Below the pieces are notes generated by a model. The model was not told where the DNA came from. It saw only the letters and a list, made by a program, of their open reading frames with translations, and ran no database searches. A stretch of DNA of 64,000 nt, taken from Nocardioides cynanchi (GTDB lineage: Bacteria > Actinomycetota > Actinomycetes > Propionibacteriales > Nocardioidaceae). The DNA is taken from positions 3,472,001 through 3,536,000 of the forward strand of contig NZ_CP044344.1 in the NCBI RefSeq assembly GCF_008761635.1, in the 5' to 3' direction. A program made the translations under genes and the position numbers. The number at the start of each line of letters is the position of its first letter. Within the stretch, counting starts at the first letter, position 1. Shown in pieces: positions 54,490 to 63,154 of the stretch.

Positions 54490-55911
54490 GTGACTCTCCG
54501 GCTCCATGACACCGCGACGCGTGAGACGCGTGACTTCGTCCCCCTCGAGGCGGGCCGGGCGGGCATCTACGTCTGTGGGCTGACTGTGCAGAGCGAGCCG
54601 CACGTGGGCCACGTCCGCTCGGCGGTGAACTTCGACGTGCTCCGGCGCTGGCTGACGGCCTCGGGCTACGACGTCACCTTCATCCGCAACGTCACCGACA
54701 TCGACGACAAGATCCTGGCGAAGGCCGAGGCGCAGGGGCGGCCGTGGTTCAACATCGCCTACCTGATGGGTCGCGAGCTCGACCGCGCGCTCGAGGCGAT
54801 CAACGTGCTGCCGCCGACCTACCAGCCGGCCGCGACCGGGCACGTGCCCGAGATCCTGGAGCTGATCGCCCAGCTGGTCGCGCGCGGGCACGCCTACCCC
54901 GCCGAGGACGGCTCGGGCGACGTCTACTTCGACGTGCGCTCCTGGCCGTCGTACGGCGAGCTGACCCGGCAGCGGATCGACGACATGGAGGCCGCGGAGG
55001 ACGCCGACCCGCGCGGCAAGCGCGACCCGCGCGACTTCGCCCTGTGGAAGGGCTGGAAGAAGGCGCTCGAGCCCGAGACCGCGGCGTGGCCGTCTGCCTA
55101 CGGCCCGGGCCGCCCCGGCTGGCACATCGAGTGCTCGGCGATGGCGGCGAAGTACCTCGGACCGGCGTTCGACATCCACGGCGGCGGCGTCGACCTGCGC
55201 TTCCCCCACCACGAGAACGAGCTCGCCCAGTCCCGGGCGGCCGGCCAGGCGTTCGCGTCGTACTGGCTGCACAACGCCTGGATCACGACCGCCGGCGAGA
55301 AGATGTCGAAGTCCCTGGGTAACTCCCTGCTGATCCCGTCGGTGCTCGAGCGGGTGCGGGGCATCGAGCTGCGCTACTACATGGTGGCGGCGCACTACCG
55401 CTCGCACGTGGAGTTCTCCTTCGAGGCGCTCGACGACGCGGCGAAGTCGTTCCGGCGGATCGAGTCGTTCCTCGACCGTGCCGACGTCGCCCCGGGGGTC
55501 GAGCGGAGCCGAGGCCACCTGCCCGACGCGTTCGTCGCCGCCATGGACGACGACCTCGGTACGCCGGCCGCGGTGGCGGTCGTCCACGACCGGGTCCGGG
55601 AGGGCAACCGGCTGATGGACGAGGGTGCGTCGGCCGAGGAGGCCGCCCACTCCGTGCGCGCGATGCTCGACGTGCTCGGGCTCGACCCGGCGGACCCGGC
55701 CTGGCCGTCGTCCGGCGGCTCTGCCGACGACAGGCTGACCTCCGCCGTCGACTCGCTGGTGGCCGGACTGTTGGCTGAGCGCGCCGAGGCGCGTGCAGCC
55801 AAGGACTGGGCTCGCGCCGACGCCATCCGGGACACCATCGCCGCCGCGGGGATCGACGTCGAGGACACCCCCGACGGACCCACGTGGACCCTTTCGAGCG
55901 GAGACAGCTGA
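54490..55911 (+). CDS. cysS: Cysteinyl-tRNA synthetase
   Basis: Class I aminoacyl-tRNA synthetase, 473 residues. The zinc-binding Cys29 is in [10 protein letters not shown], the HIGH-type motif is HVGH (38-41), GWHIECS and [10 protein letters not shown] are family motifs, and KMSKS is at 271-275. GTG at 54490 is six bases after TACGAT. Residues 336-343 (GVERSRGH) are encoded by a copy of the intergenic repeat core at 55497-55516. It is not the shorter mycothiol ligase MshC, since the full C-terminal domain is present. The stop overlaps rlmB (TGATG). Confidence 0.95.
   Translation: MTLRLHDTATRETRDFVPLEAGRAGIYVCGLTVQSEPHVGHVRSAVNFDVLRRWLTASGYDVTFIRNVTDIDDKILAKAEAQGRPWFNIAYLMGRELDRALEAINVLPPTYQPAATGHVPEILELIAQLVARGHAYPAEDGSGDVYFDVRSWPSYGELTRQRIDDMEAAEDADPRGKRDPRDFALWKGWKKALEPETAAWPSAYGPGRPGWHIECSAMAAKYLGPAFDIHGGGVDLRFPHHENELAQSRAAGQAFASYWLHNAWITTAGEKMSKSLGNSLLIPSVLERVRGIELRYYMVAAHYRSHVEFSFEALDDAAKSFRRIESFLDRADVAPGVERSRGHLPDAFVAAMDDDLGTPAAVAVVHDRVREGNRLMDEGASAEEAAHSVRAMLDVLGLDPADPAWPSSGGSADDRLTSAVDSLVAGLLAERAEARAAKDWARADAIRDTIAAAGIDVEDTPDGPTWTLSSGDS
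55497..55516 (+). repeat. Repeat core inside cysS
   Basis: GGTCGAGCGGAGCCGAGGCC matches the 20-base core of the 18.3-kb array at 18 of 20 positions, in the plus orientation. It encodes residues GVERSRG of CysS in a loop after the ARDVAPG-like helix region and keeps the frame. Confidence 0.8.
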
Positions 55912-56861
55912 TGCCAGGGAACTCGAGTCGCAAGGGCGCGATCCGCAAGCAGTCCAAGAAGCCGACGGCGGGGTCCGGCGGCCGGGTGCGGCGCGGGCTC
56001 GAGGGTCGCGGTGCGACGCCGAAGGCCGCGGACCGCCCCAACCACAAGGCCTACAAGTTCAAGGCGAAGGCCGAGCAGGCAGCCTCCGCGCGCCCGAAGC
56101 GGCGCAGCAGCGGCGACGACGAGTGGATCGCCGGACGCAACCCCGTCGTGGAGGCGTTGCGGGCCGGCGTGCCGGTCAGCGGTGTGTACGTCGCCGAGGG
56201 CACCGACCGTGACGCCCGGCTGCGCGAGGCGTTCAAGCTGGCGGCCGAGGGTGGCATCTCGTTGCTCGAGGTCACCAAGGCCGAGCTGGACCGGCGTACC
56301 CAGGGGGCGGTCCACCAGGGGCTGGCCGCACGCATCCCGGCGTACGAGTACGCCCACCCCACCGACCTGCTCGACCTCGCCGCCGAGCGAGGGGAGTCGC
56401 CGCTGATCGTGGCCCTCGACTCGGTGACCGACCCGCGCAACCTCGGCGCCGTGGTCCGCTCGGCCTCGGGCTTCGGCGCGCACGGGGTCGTCGTACCCGA
56501 GCGGCGGGCGGCCCGGATGACTGCGGCCGCCTGGAAGTCGTCGGCCGGCGCCGCGGCCCGGATCCCGGTGGCGCACGCGACCAACCTGGTGCGGACGCTC
56601 AAGGACTACCAGGACGCCGGCTGCCAGGTGATCGGCCTGGCCGCCTCCGGCGACCTGACCCTGCCCGAGCTGATCGCGGACACCGAGCTGGCCACGGGCC
56701 CGCTCGTGCTGGTCGTCGGCTCCGAAGGCGATGGGCTCGGCCGCCTGGTCGGCGAGACCTGCGACCGGCTGATGTCGATCCCGATGGCGTCGTCCCTGGA
56801 GTCCCTCAACGCGGGCGTGGCCGCCTCCATCGCCCTCTACGCCCTGGCCCAACACCGCTGA
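55911..56861 (+). CDS. rlmB: 23S rRNA 2'-O-methyltransferase (SpoU/TrmH family, RlmB-type)
   Basis: SPOUT methyltransferase acting on 23S rRNA, 316 residues. A Lys/Arg-rich N-terminal extension (about 1-70) precedes an L30e-like substrate-binding domain and the catalytic domain with VTDPRNLGAVVRSA, LVVGSEGDGLGRLV and IPMASSLESLNAGVAASIALY, the three SPOUT motifs. The ATG at 55911 overlaps the cysS stop. cysS-rlmB is also the mycobacterial order. The stop codon lies in the first copy of the following palindromic array. Confidence 0.93.
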   Translation: MPGNSSRKGAIRKQSKKPTAGSGGRVRRGLEGRGATPKAADRPNHKAYKFKAKAEQAASARPKRRSSGDDEWIAGRNPVVEALRAGVPVSGVYVAEGTDRDARLREAFKLAAEGGISLLEVTKAELDRRTQGAVHQGLAARIPAYEYAHPTDLLDLAAERGESPLIVALDSVTDPRNLGAVVRSASGFGAHGVVVPERRAARMTAAAWKSSAGAAARIPVAHATNLVRTLKDYQDAGCQVIGLAASGDLTLPELIADTELATGPLVLVVGSEGDGLGRLVGETCDRLMSIPMASSLESLNAGVAASIALYALAQHR

Positions 56862-57108
56862 CTCGGCACAAAGAGGCAGTCACAACCCGCTGAGTCGGCG
56901 CAAAGTGGCAGCTGAGGCATGCCGAGTCGGCGCAAAGAAGCATCGGATACCCGCCGAGTCGGCGCAGACGGACGGAGAGCCGCCGATCCCGGTGCCACTT
57001 TGTGCCGACTCGGTGTCCTTTGCCTGCCACTTTGCGCCGACTCAGCCTGTTGTGGGTGCCTCTTCGTGCCGACTCAGCGGGTTGTGGGTGCCTCTTTGCG
57101 CCGAGTGG
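56857..57108. repeat. Palindromic array of eight GAGTCGGCGCAAAGTGGCA-type repeats
   Basis: Four copies face right (56857, 56890, 56921, 56953) and four face left (56992, 57025, 57057, 57089), so the whole 252 bases form one large inverted repeat. The outer arms also match each other (CACAACCCGCTGAGTCGGC with its complement). It fills most of the 318-base gene-free stretch between rlmB and an acyl-CoA dehydrogenase gene. It could form a large cruciform or a bidirectional terminator. Open frames through it are not coding. Confidence 0.93.
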
Positions 57109-57179
57109 GCGGAGTGGGTGGATGTGACGGTCGGATGCCGGGTCGGGAGGAAGTGTCACAGGGTGGCATCATCGGCCGG

Positions 57180-58337
57180 GTGGGTACGACGGTGGAGCGG
57201 CTGCTGCCGCGCGACGACGACGGGGTCGGCGAGGCGCTGCTCGAGCTGACCCGTGAGATCGCCACCAAGGAGCTCGCGCCCCAGGTCCACGAGGCCGAGG
57301 AGCGCGGCGAGTTCCCGGAGTCGGCATACCGCCTGCTCGGCCGATCGGGGCTGCTCAGCCTGCCGTTCGCCGAGGAGTACGGCGGTGGGGGGCAGCCCTA
57401 TGAGACCTACCTGCAGGTGGTCGAGGAGATCGCGACGGCGTGGCCCAGCGTCGGGGTCGGGATGAGCGTGCACTGCCTGACCGCGAACGTCGTGGCGGTC
57501 AACGGCAGCGCGGCGCTGCGCGAGGAGTGGCTGCCGCGGATGCTGTCCGGCGACTGGCTCGGTGCCTACTGCCTGTCCGAGCCGCAGGCCGGCTCGGACG
57601 TGAGCGGGATCCGCACCCGCGCCACCCTGGACGGCGACGCGTACGTCGTGAACGGCACCAAGCAGTGGATCAGCAACGGCTCCTGCGCTGACTACTACAT
57701 CCTCTTCGCCCGCACCTCCGACGACGCCAAGCGCGGGCTCTCGGCCTTCGTGCTGCCCGGCGACCTCGACGGCGTCGCCTTCGGTGCCCCCGAGAAGAAG
57801 ATGGGCCTGGCCTGCGACGTCACCACCCAGGTGATCTTCGACAGCGCCCGGATCCCGGCAGCCCAGCTGGTGGGCGACGAGGGTGCCGGGATGAAGGTCG
57901 CCCTCTCGGCGCTCGATGCCGGCCGCCTCGGGATCGCCGCCGTCGCCACCGGGATCGCCCAGGCGGCGCTGGCGCACGCGGTGGCGTACGCCGGGGAGCG
58001 CCGGCAGTTCGGCCGCACCATCGGCGAGCTGCAGGGGCTCCAGTTCCTGCTCGCGGACATGGCGGCCGATGTCGAGCGTGCCCGGGCGACGTACCTCCAC
58101 GCCGCCCGCCTCAAGGACGCCGGCCGGCCCTTCAGCCGGCAGGCGTCGATCGCCAAGCTGACCGCCTCCGACGCCGCGATGCGGGTCACGACCGACGCGG
58201 TGCAGGTGCTGGGCGGCAACGGCTACACCCGTGACTACCCCGTCGAGCGGCTCTTCCGCGACGCCAAGGTCACTCAGATCTTCGAGGGCACCAACCAGAT
58301 CCAGCGGATGGTGATCGGGCGCGACCTGCTGCGGTGA
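57180..58337 (+). CDS. Acyl-CoA dehydrogenase
   Basis: FAD-dependent acyl-CoA dehydrogenase, 385 residues: [28 protein letters not shown] and C-terminal [18 protein letters not shown] with the catalytic-glutamate position. GTG at 57180 is chosen because it removes the repeat-array peptide, gives the normal length and lies seven bases after CATCAT. A GTG at 57153 is a less likely alternative. It is only moderately similar in wording to the acyl-CoA dehydrogenase at 7523 and probably has a different substrate. Convergent with the DUF4032 gene, seven bases apart. Confidence 0.9.
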   Translation: MGTTVERLLPRDDDGVGEALLELTREIATKELAPQVHEAEERGEFPESAYRLLGRSGLLSLPFAEEYGGGGQPYETYLQVVEEIATAWPSVGVGMSVHCLTANVVAVNGSAALREEWLPRMLSGDWLGAYCLSEPQAGSDVSGIRTRATLDGDAYVVNGTKQWISNGSCADYYILFARTSDDAKRGLSAFVLPGDLDGVAFGAPEKKMGLACDVTTQVIFDSARIPAAQLVGDEGAGMKVALSALDAGRLGIAAVATGIAQAALAHAVAYAGERRQFGRTIGELQGLQFLLADMAADVERARATYLHAARLKDAGRPFSRQASIAKLTASDAAMRVTTDAVQVLGGNGYTRDYPVERLFRDAKVTQIFEGTNQIQRMVIGRDLLR

Positions 58338-58344
58338 GGCGAGG

Positions 58345-59565
58345 TCAGGCGTCCGGCGGCTCGTCCGCGGCGACCAGCTCGTCGGGCTTGGTGGTCAGCA
58401 CGGTGTCGATGTAGTCGCGCGCGGTGTCGAAGATGCCGACCTCGGCCCCGGCGCGCTCGGAGAGGTACCACCGGTGGACCAGGATCTCGTGGAAGATCTC
58501 GGCCGGCTCCAGCTTGCCCCGGGCCTCCGGGGGCACCATCGCCATGATCGGCTCGAAGATCTGGGTCAGCCAGCGGTTGGCGGCCAGGCCGCGGTCCTCG
58601 CGGCCGAGGTCGTAGTGGGCGATGAAGGCCGCGAGGTCGTTGAGCAGGCGGCGCGCCTGGGCGTCCTCGACGTCGAGCCCGGTCAGTGCCTGGAGCTCGC
58701 GGCGGTGGTGGCCGAGCTCGACCACCTTGGGCTGGATCCGGATCCGGTCGCCGTCGAAGTCGGTGACGATGTCGAGCTCGTCGACGTCGAAGCCGAGGTC
58801 GTTGAGGCGCTCGATCCGCTCCTGGATCCGCCACATCTCGGCCGCGTCGAACTCCTGCTCCGCGGTCAGCTCGCCCCACAGCTCGTCGTACCGCTTCTGG
58901 ATCAGCTGGACGATCTCGTGTCCCTGCACGTGTTGCCCGATCGCGCCTCCGGCCTGGAGGTCGAGCAGCTCGGCGAAGACGTTCTCGCAGCCGACCTGCA
59001 CGTCGTACTCCCGCATCTGCCGCGACAGGGTGGGGCGCAGCTCGCCGGTCTCGGCGTCGACGAGGTACGCCGCGAACCCGCCGGCGCTGCGCCGGAACAG
59101 CACGTTGGACAGGGACACGTCACCCCAGTAGAAGTCCACGAGATGCAGCCGCACGAGCAGGACGACCAGGGCGTCGACCAGGCTGGGCAGGCTCTCGGCG
59201 GACAGCCCGTGCGCGAAGAGCGCCCGGTAGGGCAGGGAGAACGCGAGGTGCTGGGTGAGCAGCGCCGAGGACAGCTCCTCGCCCGTTGCGTCGACCCGGC
59301 CGGTGACCACGCCCTGAGGGATGACCGCGGGGAGGTTGAGGCGCTGGAGGTCGCGCAGGAGGCGGTACTCGCGGAACGCGATGTCCTCCTGGGTCTCCTT
59401 GATCGCGTAGGTGCGCTCACCGAACCGGACGATCCTCACGATGTGCCGGCTCAGGCCGCGCGGGAGCGGGACGACGTAGTCGTCCGACCACTCCTCGAGC
59501 GGCGTGGACCAGGGCAGCCGCACCAGGGCCGGGTCCGGTCGGCTGGCCACGATGTGCAGCGCCAT
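58345..59565 (-). CDS. DUF4032 kinase-fold protein
   Basis: The 406-residue protein has a protein-kinase-like N-terminal region (RIVRFGERTYAIKETQ with a Lys in the position of the ATP-binding lysine; HLVDFYWGDVSLSNVLF resembling the catalytic loop) and a C-terminal DUF4032 region (about 250-406, RWLTQIFEPIMAMVPPE). Relatives are annotated as lipopolysaccharide-kinase-like, but the substrate is unknown. ATG at 59565 is six bases after TAACCT. It lies 37 bases downstream of soxR. Confidence 0.85.
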   Translation of the reverse strand: MALHIVASRPDPALVRLPWSTPLEEWSDDYVVPLPRGLSRHIVRIVRFGERTYAIKETQEDIAFREYRLLRDLQRLNLPAVIPQGVVTGRVDATGEELSSALLTQHLAFSLPYRALFAHGLSAESLPSLVDALVVLLVRLHLVDFYWGDVSLSNVLFRRSAGGFAAYLVDAETGELRPTLSRQMREYDVQVGCENVFAELLDLQAGGAIGQHVQGHEIVQLIQKRYDELWGELTAEQEFDAAEMWRIQERIERLNDLGFDVDELDIVTDFDGDRIRIQPKVVELGHHRRELQALTGLDVEDAQARRLLNDLAAFIAHYDLGREDRGLAANRWLTQIFEPIMAMVPPEARGKLEPAEIFHEILVHRWYLSERAGAEVGIFDTARDYIDTVLTTKPDELVAADEPPDA

Positions 59566-59602
59566 GAGGTCAGGTTAGTGCTCGGGGCTGCCCGGGCAGC
59601 GT

Positions 59603-60037
59603 TCAGCGACCCTCGAGGATGACCGCCCCCGGGCCACGGGGTGCGACCTCGTCGCCGGGGTTGCTGAGGGCGCAGCGGCGCAGGCTCAGGCAACCGCAGC
59701 CGATGCACGAGTCGAGGGTGTCGCGCAGCCGCTCGAGCTGGGCGATCCGGGCGTCGAGGAGCGGCCGCCAGCTGCGGCTGAGCCGGGTCCAGTCGGCCTT
59801 GGTGGGGGTCCGGTTGCTGGGCAGGGTGGCCAGCGCCGCCTCGATCTCCTCGAGGGTGAGGCCCACCCGCTGGGCGGTCCGGATGAACGCGAGCCGCCGC
59901 AGGGTCGCCCGCGCGTAACGGCGCTGGTTTCCCGTGGTACGACGCGCGGAGACGAGGCCGCGGCCCTCGTAGTAGCGGATGGCGCTGGCGGCGACGCCGG
60001 AGCGCTCCGACAGCTCGCCGATGGTGAGGTCGTCCAC
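59603..60037 (-). CDS. soxR: Redox-sensitive MerR-family regulator SoxR
   Basis: MerR-type activator with a [2Fe-2S] cluster, 144 residues. The N-terminal winged HTH (MDDLTIGELSERSGVAASAI) is followed by a dimerisation helix and the cluster motif CIGCGCLSLRRC with Cys111, 114, 116 and 122 in canonical CX2CXCX5C spacing. GTG at 60037 is six bases after CAGGCT. It diverges from the transketolase genes across the 18-bp operator at 60059-60076. Redox-active compounds rather than superoxide are typical signals in actinobacteria. Confidence 0.95.
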   Translation of the reverse strand: MDDLTIGELSERSGVAASAIRYYEGRGLVSARRTTGNQRRYARATLRRLAFIRTAQRVGLTLEEIEAALATLPSNRTPTKADWTRLSRSWRPLLDARIAQLERLRDTLDSCIGCGCLSLRRCALSNPGDEVAPRGPGAVILEGR

Positions 60038-60052
60038 ACCGACAGCCTGCCT

Positions 60053-60082
60053 TGACTTCAAGTTGACTTCAACTTGTCTGAT
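60053..60082 (+). promoter_or_regulatory. SoxR-type operator filling the spacer of the transketolase promoter
   Basis: TTGACT (60053-60058) and TCTGAT (60077-60082) act as -35 and -10. The 18 bases between them are the nearly perfect palindrome CAAGTTGACTTCAACTTG (60059-60076; two-base centre). MerR-family activators bind exactly such spacers and realign the promoter. The presumed start site is the GTG at 60089. Confidence 0.75.
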
Positions 60083-60088
60083 GGGTCC

Positions 60089-60766
60089 GTGAACGACATC
60101 CGACGACTGCTGACCCTGATGACCGGCGACGAGAAGCACTCCCTCGCCTCGATCTCCACCCTCGACGTGCTGCGGGTGCTCTACGAACGCGTACTCGACG
60201 TCTCCCCGGAGACGGTGGACGACCCGCGCCGCGACCGCTTCCTGCTGTCGAAGGGACACGGGCCCATGGCCTACTACGCCGTCCTCTGCGACCGCGGCTT
60301 CTTCCCCGAGTCGTGGCTCACGGCGTGGGGAACGTTCGACTCGCCGCTGGGCCATCACCCCGACCGCAACCTCGTCCCCGGCGTGGAGATCTCGAGCGGC
60401 TCGCTCGGGCACGGGCTCCCGCTCGCGGTGGGCACGGCGCTGGGCCTGCGTGCGCAGGGCATCGACTCGCGGGTGGTCGTGCTGGTCGGTGACGCCGAGC
60501 TCGACGAGGGGTCCAACCACGAGGCCCTCGAGCTCGCCGCCGCGCTCGGTCTCGACGCCGTGACCGTGGTGGTCGTGGACAACCGGAGCACGAGCTACGC
60601 CGTACCCGGGCGGATCGCGGAGCGGTTCACCACGGAGGGCTGGCAGGTCACCACCGTCGACGGTCGGGACCACGACGCACTGGAGAAGGCGCTCTCCGAG
60701 CGTGGTGTGGGCCGGCCCAACGCCGTGGTCGCCACCGTGCTCGACGGGCAGGGGGAGGCGGCATGA
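60089..60766 (+). CDS. Transketolase N-terminal subunit
   Basis: Thiamine-diphosphate-binding half of a split transketolase, 225 residues. Motifs are RFLLSKGHGPMAYYAVL, SSGSLGHGLPLAVGTALG and GDAELDEGSNHEALE...VVVDN (the ThDP/Mg motif, with GDA in place of GDG). GTG at 60089 is six bases after TCTGAT. Downstream overlap with the C-terminal subunit (ATGA) indicates coupled translation. The shorter length and GDA variant suggest a specialised rather than housekeeping enzyme (inference). Confidence 0.88.
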   Translation: MNDIRRLLTLMTGDEKHSLASISTLDVLRVLYERVLDVSPETVDDPRRDRFLLSKGHGPMAYYAVLCDRGFFPESWLTAWGTFDSPLGHHPDRNLVPGVEISSGSLGHGLPLAVGTALGLRAQGIDSRVVVLVGDAELDEGSNHEALELAAALGLDAVTVVVVDNRSTSYAVPGRIAERFTTEGWQVTTVDGRDHDALEKALSERGVGRPNAVVATVLDGQGEAA

Positions 60767-61659
60767 CCACACCGACCCGGGACCCACGCACGCAGTTCGC
60801 ACGCACCGCCACAGACCTCCTGGACGAGGACCTGTCCACCGCCTTGGTGATCGCCGAGATCTCGGCCCGCTTCTTCGGGACGGCGTTTCGCCGTCACCCC
60901 GACCGGGCGCTCAACGTCGGCATCCGCGAGCAGCTGCTGGTCAACGTCGGCGCCGGGATGGCCCTGACCGGGATGCGGCCGATCGTGCACACGTTCGGCA
61001 CGTTCCTGGTCGAGCGGACCTTCGAGCAGGTCAAGCTCGGCTTCGGTCACCAGGGAGTCGGCGGCGTGCTCGTCGGTGTCGGTGGGTCGTTCGACGCGTC
61101 GACCGCCGGTCGGACGCACCAGGCCCCCGGCGACGTCGCGCTGATGGACACCCTCCCGGACGTGGCGATCCACGCGCCGGGCACCGCGGCCGAGACCGAC
61201 GCGGCGCTCCGCAGTGCGGTGGCGGCGGAGGGGCTGCACTACGTGCGGGTCGTGGGGCAGACGAACGCCGACTCCTTCGTCGGCCCCGGCCTCCACGTCG
61301 TACGACGTGGGGCGGGGGCGACGGTGATCGCCTTCGGCCCAGTCCTGGACGAGGTGCTGACGGCGACCGCCGAGCGTGATGTCACCGTGCTCTACACGCA
61401 CACGGTGCGGCCCTTCGACGGTCCGGCCCTGCGTCGGCTGCTGGGCACCCCGGAGGTGGTGCTGGTCGAGCCGTGGCTCGCCGGCACGTCGGCGCGCTGC
61501 GTCGCGGACGCACTGGTCGACGTACCCCATCGGCTGCTGGCACTCGGCACCCGCCGCGCCGAGCTGCGGCACTACGGGTCCCCGGCCGAGCACCAGCGCG
61601 CCCACGGGCTCGATGCGGCCGGGATCCGGCGCTCGGTGGACGCCTTCCTGGCTGCGTGA
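60763..61659 (+). CDS. Transketolase C-terminal subunit
   Basis: The 298-residue partner of the split transketolase has the pyrimidine-binding domain (NVGIREQLLVNVGAGMALTG, with the glutamate that activates ThDP) and a C-terminal transketolase domain (TVLYTHTVRPFDGPALRRLL). Its ATG overlaps the stop of the N-terminal half. The pair may supply sugar-phosphate rearrangement under SoxR control (inference). The phosphate-binding residues of classical Tkt are not obvious, so DXS-like or other acyloin chemistry is possible. Confidence 0.88.
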   Translation: MTTPTRDPRTQFARTATDLLDEDLSTALVIAEISARFFGTAFRRHPDRALNVGIREQLLVNVGAGMALTGMRPIVHTFGTFLVERTFEQVKLGFGHQGVGGVLVGVGGSFDASTAGRTHQAPGDVALMDTLPDVAIHAPGTAAETDAALRSAVAAEGLHYVRVVGQTNADSFVGPGLHVVRRGAGATVIAFGPVLDEVLTATAERDVTVLYTHTVRPFDGPALRRLLGTPEVVLVEPWLAGTSARCVADALVDVPHRLLALGTRRAELRHYGSPAEHQRAHGLDAAGIRRSVDAFLAA

Positions 61660-61713
61660 TCGGCCGGCGGCATCGGGCTCCCGGTCGATGGGACGGCGTC
61701 CCGTCAGCGTCGT

Positions 61714-61719
61714 TAGGCT
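61714..61719 (+). promoter_or_regulatory. Putative -10 of tRNA-Thr
   Basis: TAGGCT lies 24 bases before the mature tRNA 5' end, a suitable distance for a short precursor leader. Confidence 0.5.
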
Positions 61720-61743
61720 GTCCCGGCCGCATCCTCGCGGCGC

Positions 61744-61817
61744 GCCGCGTTAGCTCAGTTGGCCAGAGCGTCGCACTTGTAATGCGAATGTCGAGAGTTC
61801 GAATCTCTCACGCGGCT
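61744..61817 (+). tRNA. tRNA-Thr (anticodon TGT)
   Basis: A complete 74-base cloverleaf: acceptor stem GCCGCGT / ACGCGGC, D-arm with AGCTCAGTTGGCCAGAGC, anticodon stem-loop TCGCA-CTTGTAA-TGCGA (anticodon TGT, reads ACA), and T-arm GAGAGTTCGAATCTCTC. The discriminator base is T, and the CCA end is not encoded. The 120 bases after it, up to the methyltransferase stop, hold nothing recognisable. Confidence 0.97.
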
Positions 61818-61934
61818 CTGCCTGTCGGTGGCAAGTCCCAGTGTCCTGGCACGTTCGAGTGTCGGGGATCTGACTGGTCCGAAGACGTGCGTTCCCTGAC
61901 GTTCGCGTCGGCGAACCCCAGGCTCGGAGCCCTG

Positions 61935-62915
61935 TCAGGGGCGTCGGAAGCGCACCGAGCTGGGCCCGGGCTCGCCGACCCCGACGACCTCGACCTCGGT
62001 GAAGCCGGCCGCCTCCACCTCGGCCATCAGCTCGTCCGCGGTGCGCAGCGGGACACCCCAGGAGGCCAGCATCACGCGGAACAGCGCGTCGCCCGGCTCG
62101 TCGCCGGCGAGGGGAGCCGTGGCGATGCCTCTGCTCCGCAGCGCCGCGTGCAGGGCCGCCAGGGCTCCCGGGCGGGACTCGACGGGGAAGAAGAACTGGC
62201 TCCAGAAGGCCCGGTCGAACGGTTCCTCGGTGGTGTAGTCGCCGGCGTCACCGCAGACGACGCTGAAGCGGTCGCTCAGGCCCAGCTCAGCGGCTCGGCG
62301 CGCGGCCTCGGCCGCGAGGTCGGGGCTGAGCTCGACGCCGACCGCGGTCAGCCCCGGCGCCGCCTGCAGGGTGGTCAGGATCCGCCCCGCCACTCCGCAG
62401 CCGAGCTCGAGGAGGCGGCAGCCGGTCAGCAGGTCGGCCCGGTCGGGATCGCCTGCGATGTCGGCACGGAACGCCGCGACCAGGCCCGCGGCGTACGGGT
62501 TCGGCGACACGGCGCGGGCCAGGACGAGGCGGTCGTCCGGGGGCATGCTCCAGTAGTCACCGGCTCCGATCCCGGCCAGCAGCCGACCCATGATCAGCCC
62601 GGTCCGGAGGTTGTCACCGAGGTCGGAGTAGGCGTCGTCGGCGACCAGGGCGCGCCACAACGGAGTCAGGCGCAGGCCGCCGTGCGGGTCCTCCTCCAGC
62701 ACCTGGTGCGTCAGGAGTGCGGCCACGACGCTCTCCGCCACCGGCTCGGCGAGGCCGAGGGTCGGCGCGACGCGGTCCCGGGCGACGGTTCCGAGCAGGG
62801 CCGCCAGCGCGCCGGAGGAGTGCAGACCACCCACCAGCCCGGCCAGCGCCTCGTGCTCGAGCAGCGGCGTGAGCACCGTGTCGAAGGCCTCGAAGAAGCC
62901 CGGGTCGTCGTCCAT
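61935..62915 (-). CDS. SAM-dependent methyltransferase with N-terminal winged-helix-like domain
   Basis: The 326-residue protein has a helical N-terminal domain (about 1-130; LAEPVAESVVAALLTHQVLE) and a class I methyltransferase domain with the SAM motif LLELGCGVAGRIL (about 165-177), VGVELSPDLAAEA and CGDAGDYTTEEPFD. The overall order resembles plant-type O-methyltransferases; the substrate is unknown. ATG at 62915 is seven bases after CATACT. It lies downstream of pdxY with a 239-base gap that contains no gene I can support. Confidence 0.88.
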   Translation of the reverse strand: MDDDPGFFEAFDTVLTPLLEHEALAGLVGGLHSSGALAALLGTVARDRVAPTLGLAEPVAESVVAALLTHQVLEEDPHGGLRLTPLWRALVADDAYSDLGDNLRTGLIMGRLLAGIGAGDYWSMPPDDRLVLARAVSPNPYAAGLVAAFRADIAGDPDRADLLTGCRLLELGCGVAGRILTTLQAAPGLTAVGVELSPDLAAEAARRAAELGLSDRFSVVCGDAGDYTTEEPFDRAFWSQFFFPVESRPGALAALHAALRSRGIATAPLAGDEPGDALFRVMLASWGVPLRTADELMAEVEAAGFTEVEVVGVGEPGPSSVRFRRP

Positions 62916-63154
62916 GGCGCTCAGTATGTCCGCGGCGGCCCCACCGGCCACGCCTCGCGCGGATCGTGCTCGGAGAGCTGGTTCGCAAAAAGTTGCCAGA
63001 ATGTGCCTCGCCGGAGGGCAAGCGGTTACTCTGTTGTTCGAGGCCGCTTCATCACCCCCCTGAGAGCGGCCGGGAGCCGCGTCCCCCCCGGCGTGGCCCA
63101 GTGCCTCATCCGGCTCGGCTGGATGGGGCGCCGAATCACGCCGGTGGACCCAGC

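Noticed and set aside
56862..57179. N-terminal extension of the acyl-CoA dehydrogenase through the palindromic array
   Set aside because: The extra residues are translations of the repeat, and the normal family length begins at GTG 57180.
62916..63154. A gene between the methyltransferase and pdxY
   Set aside because: No frame has start signals or recognisable content. Only a weak GCGGC/GCCGC hairpin at 63066-63080 is present.
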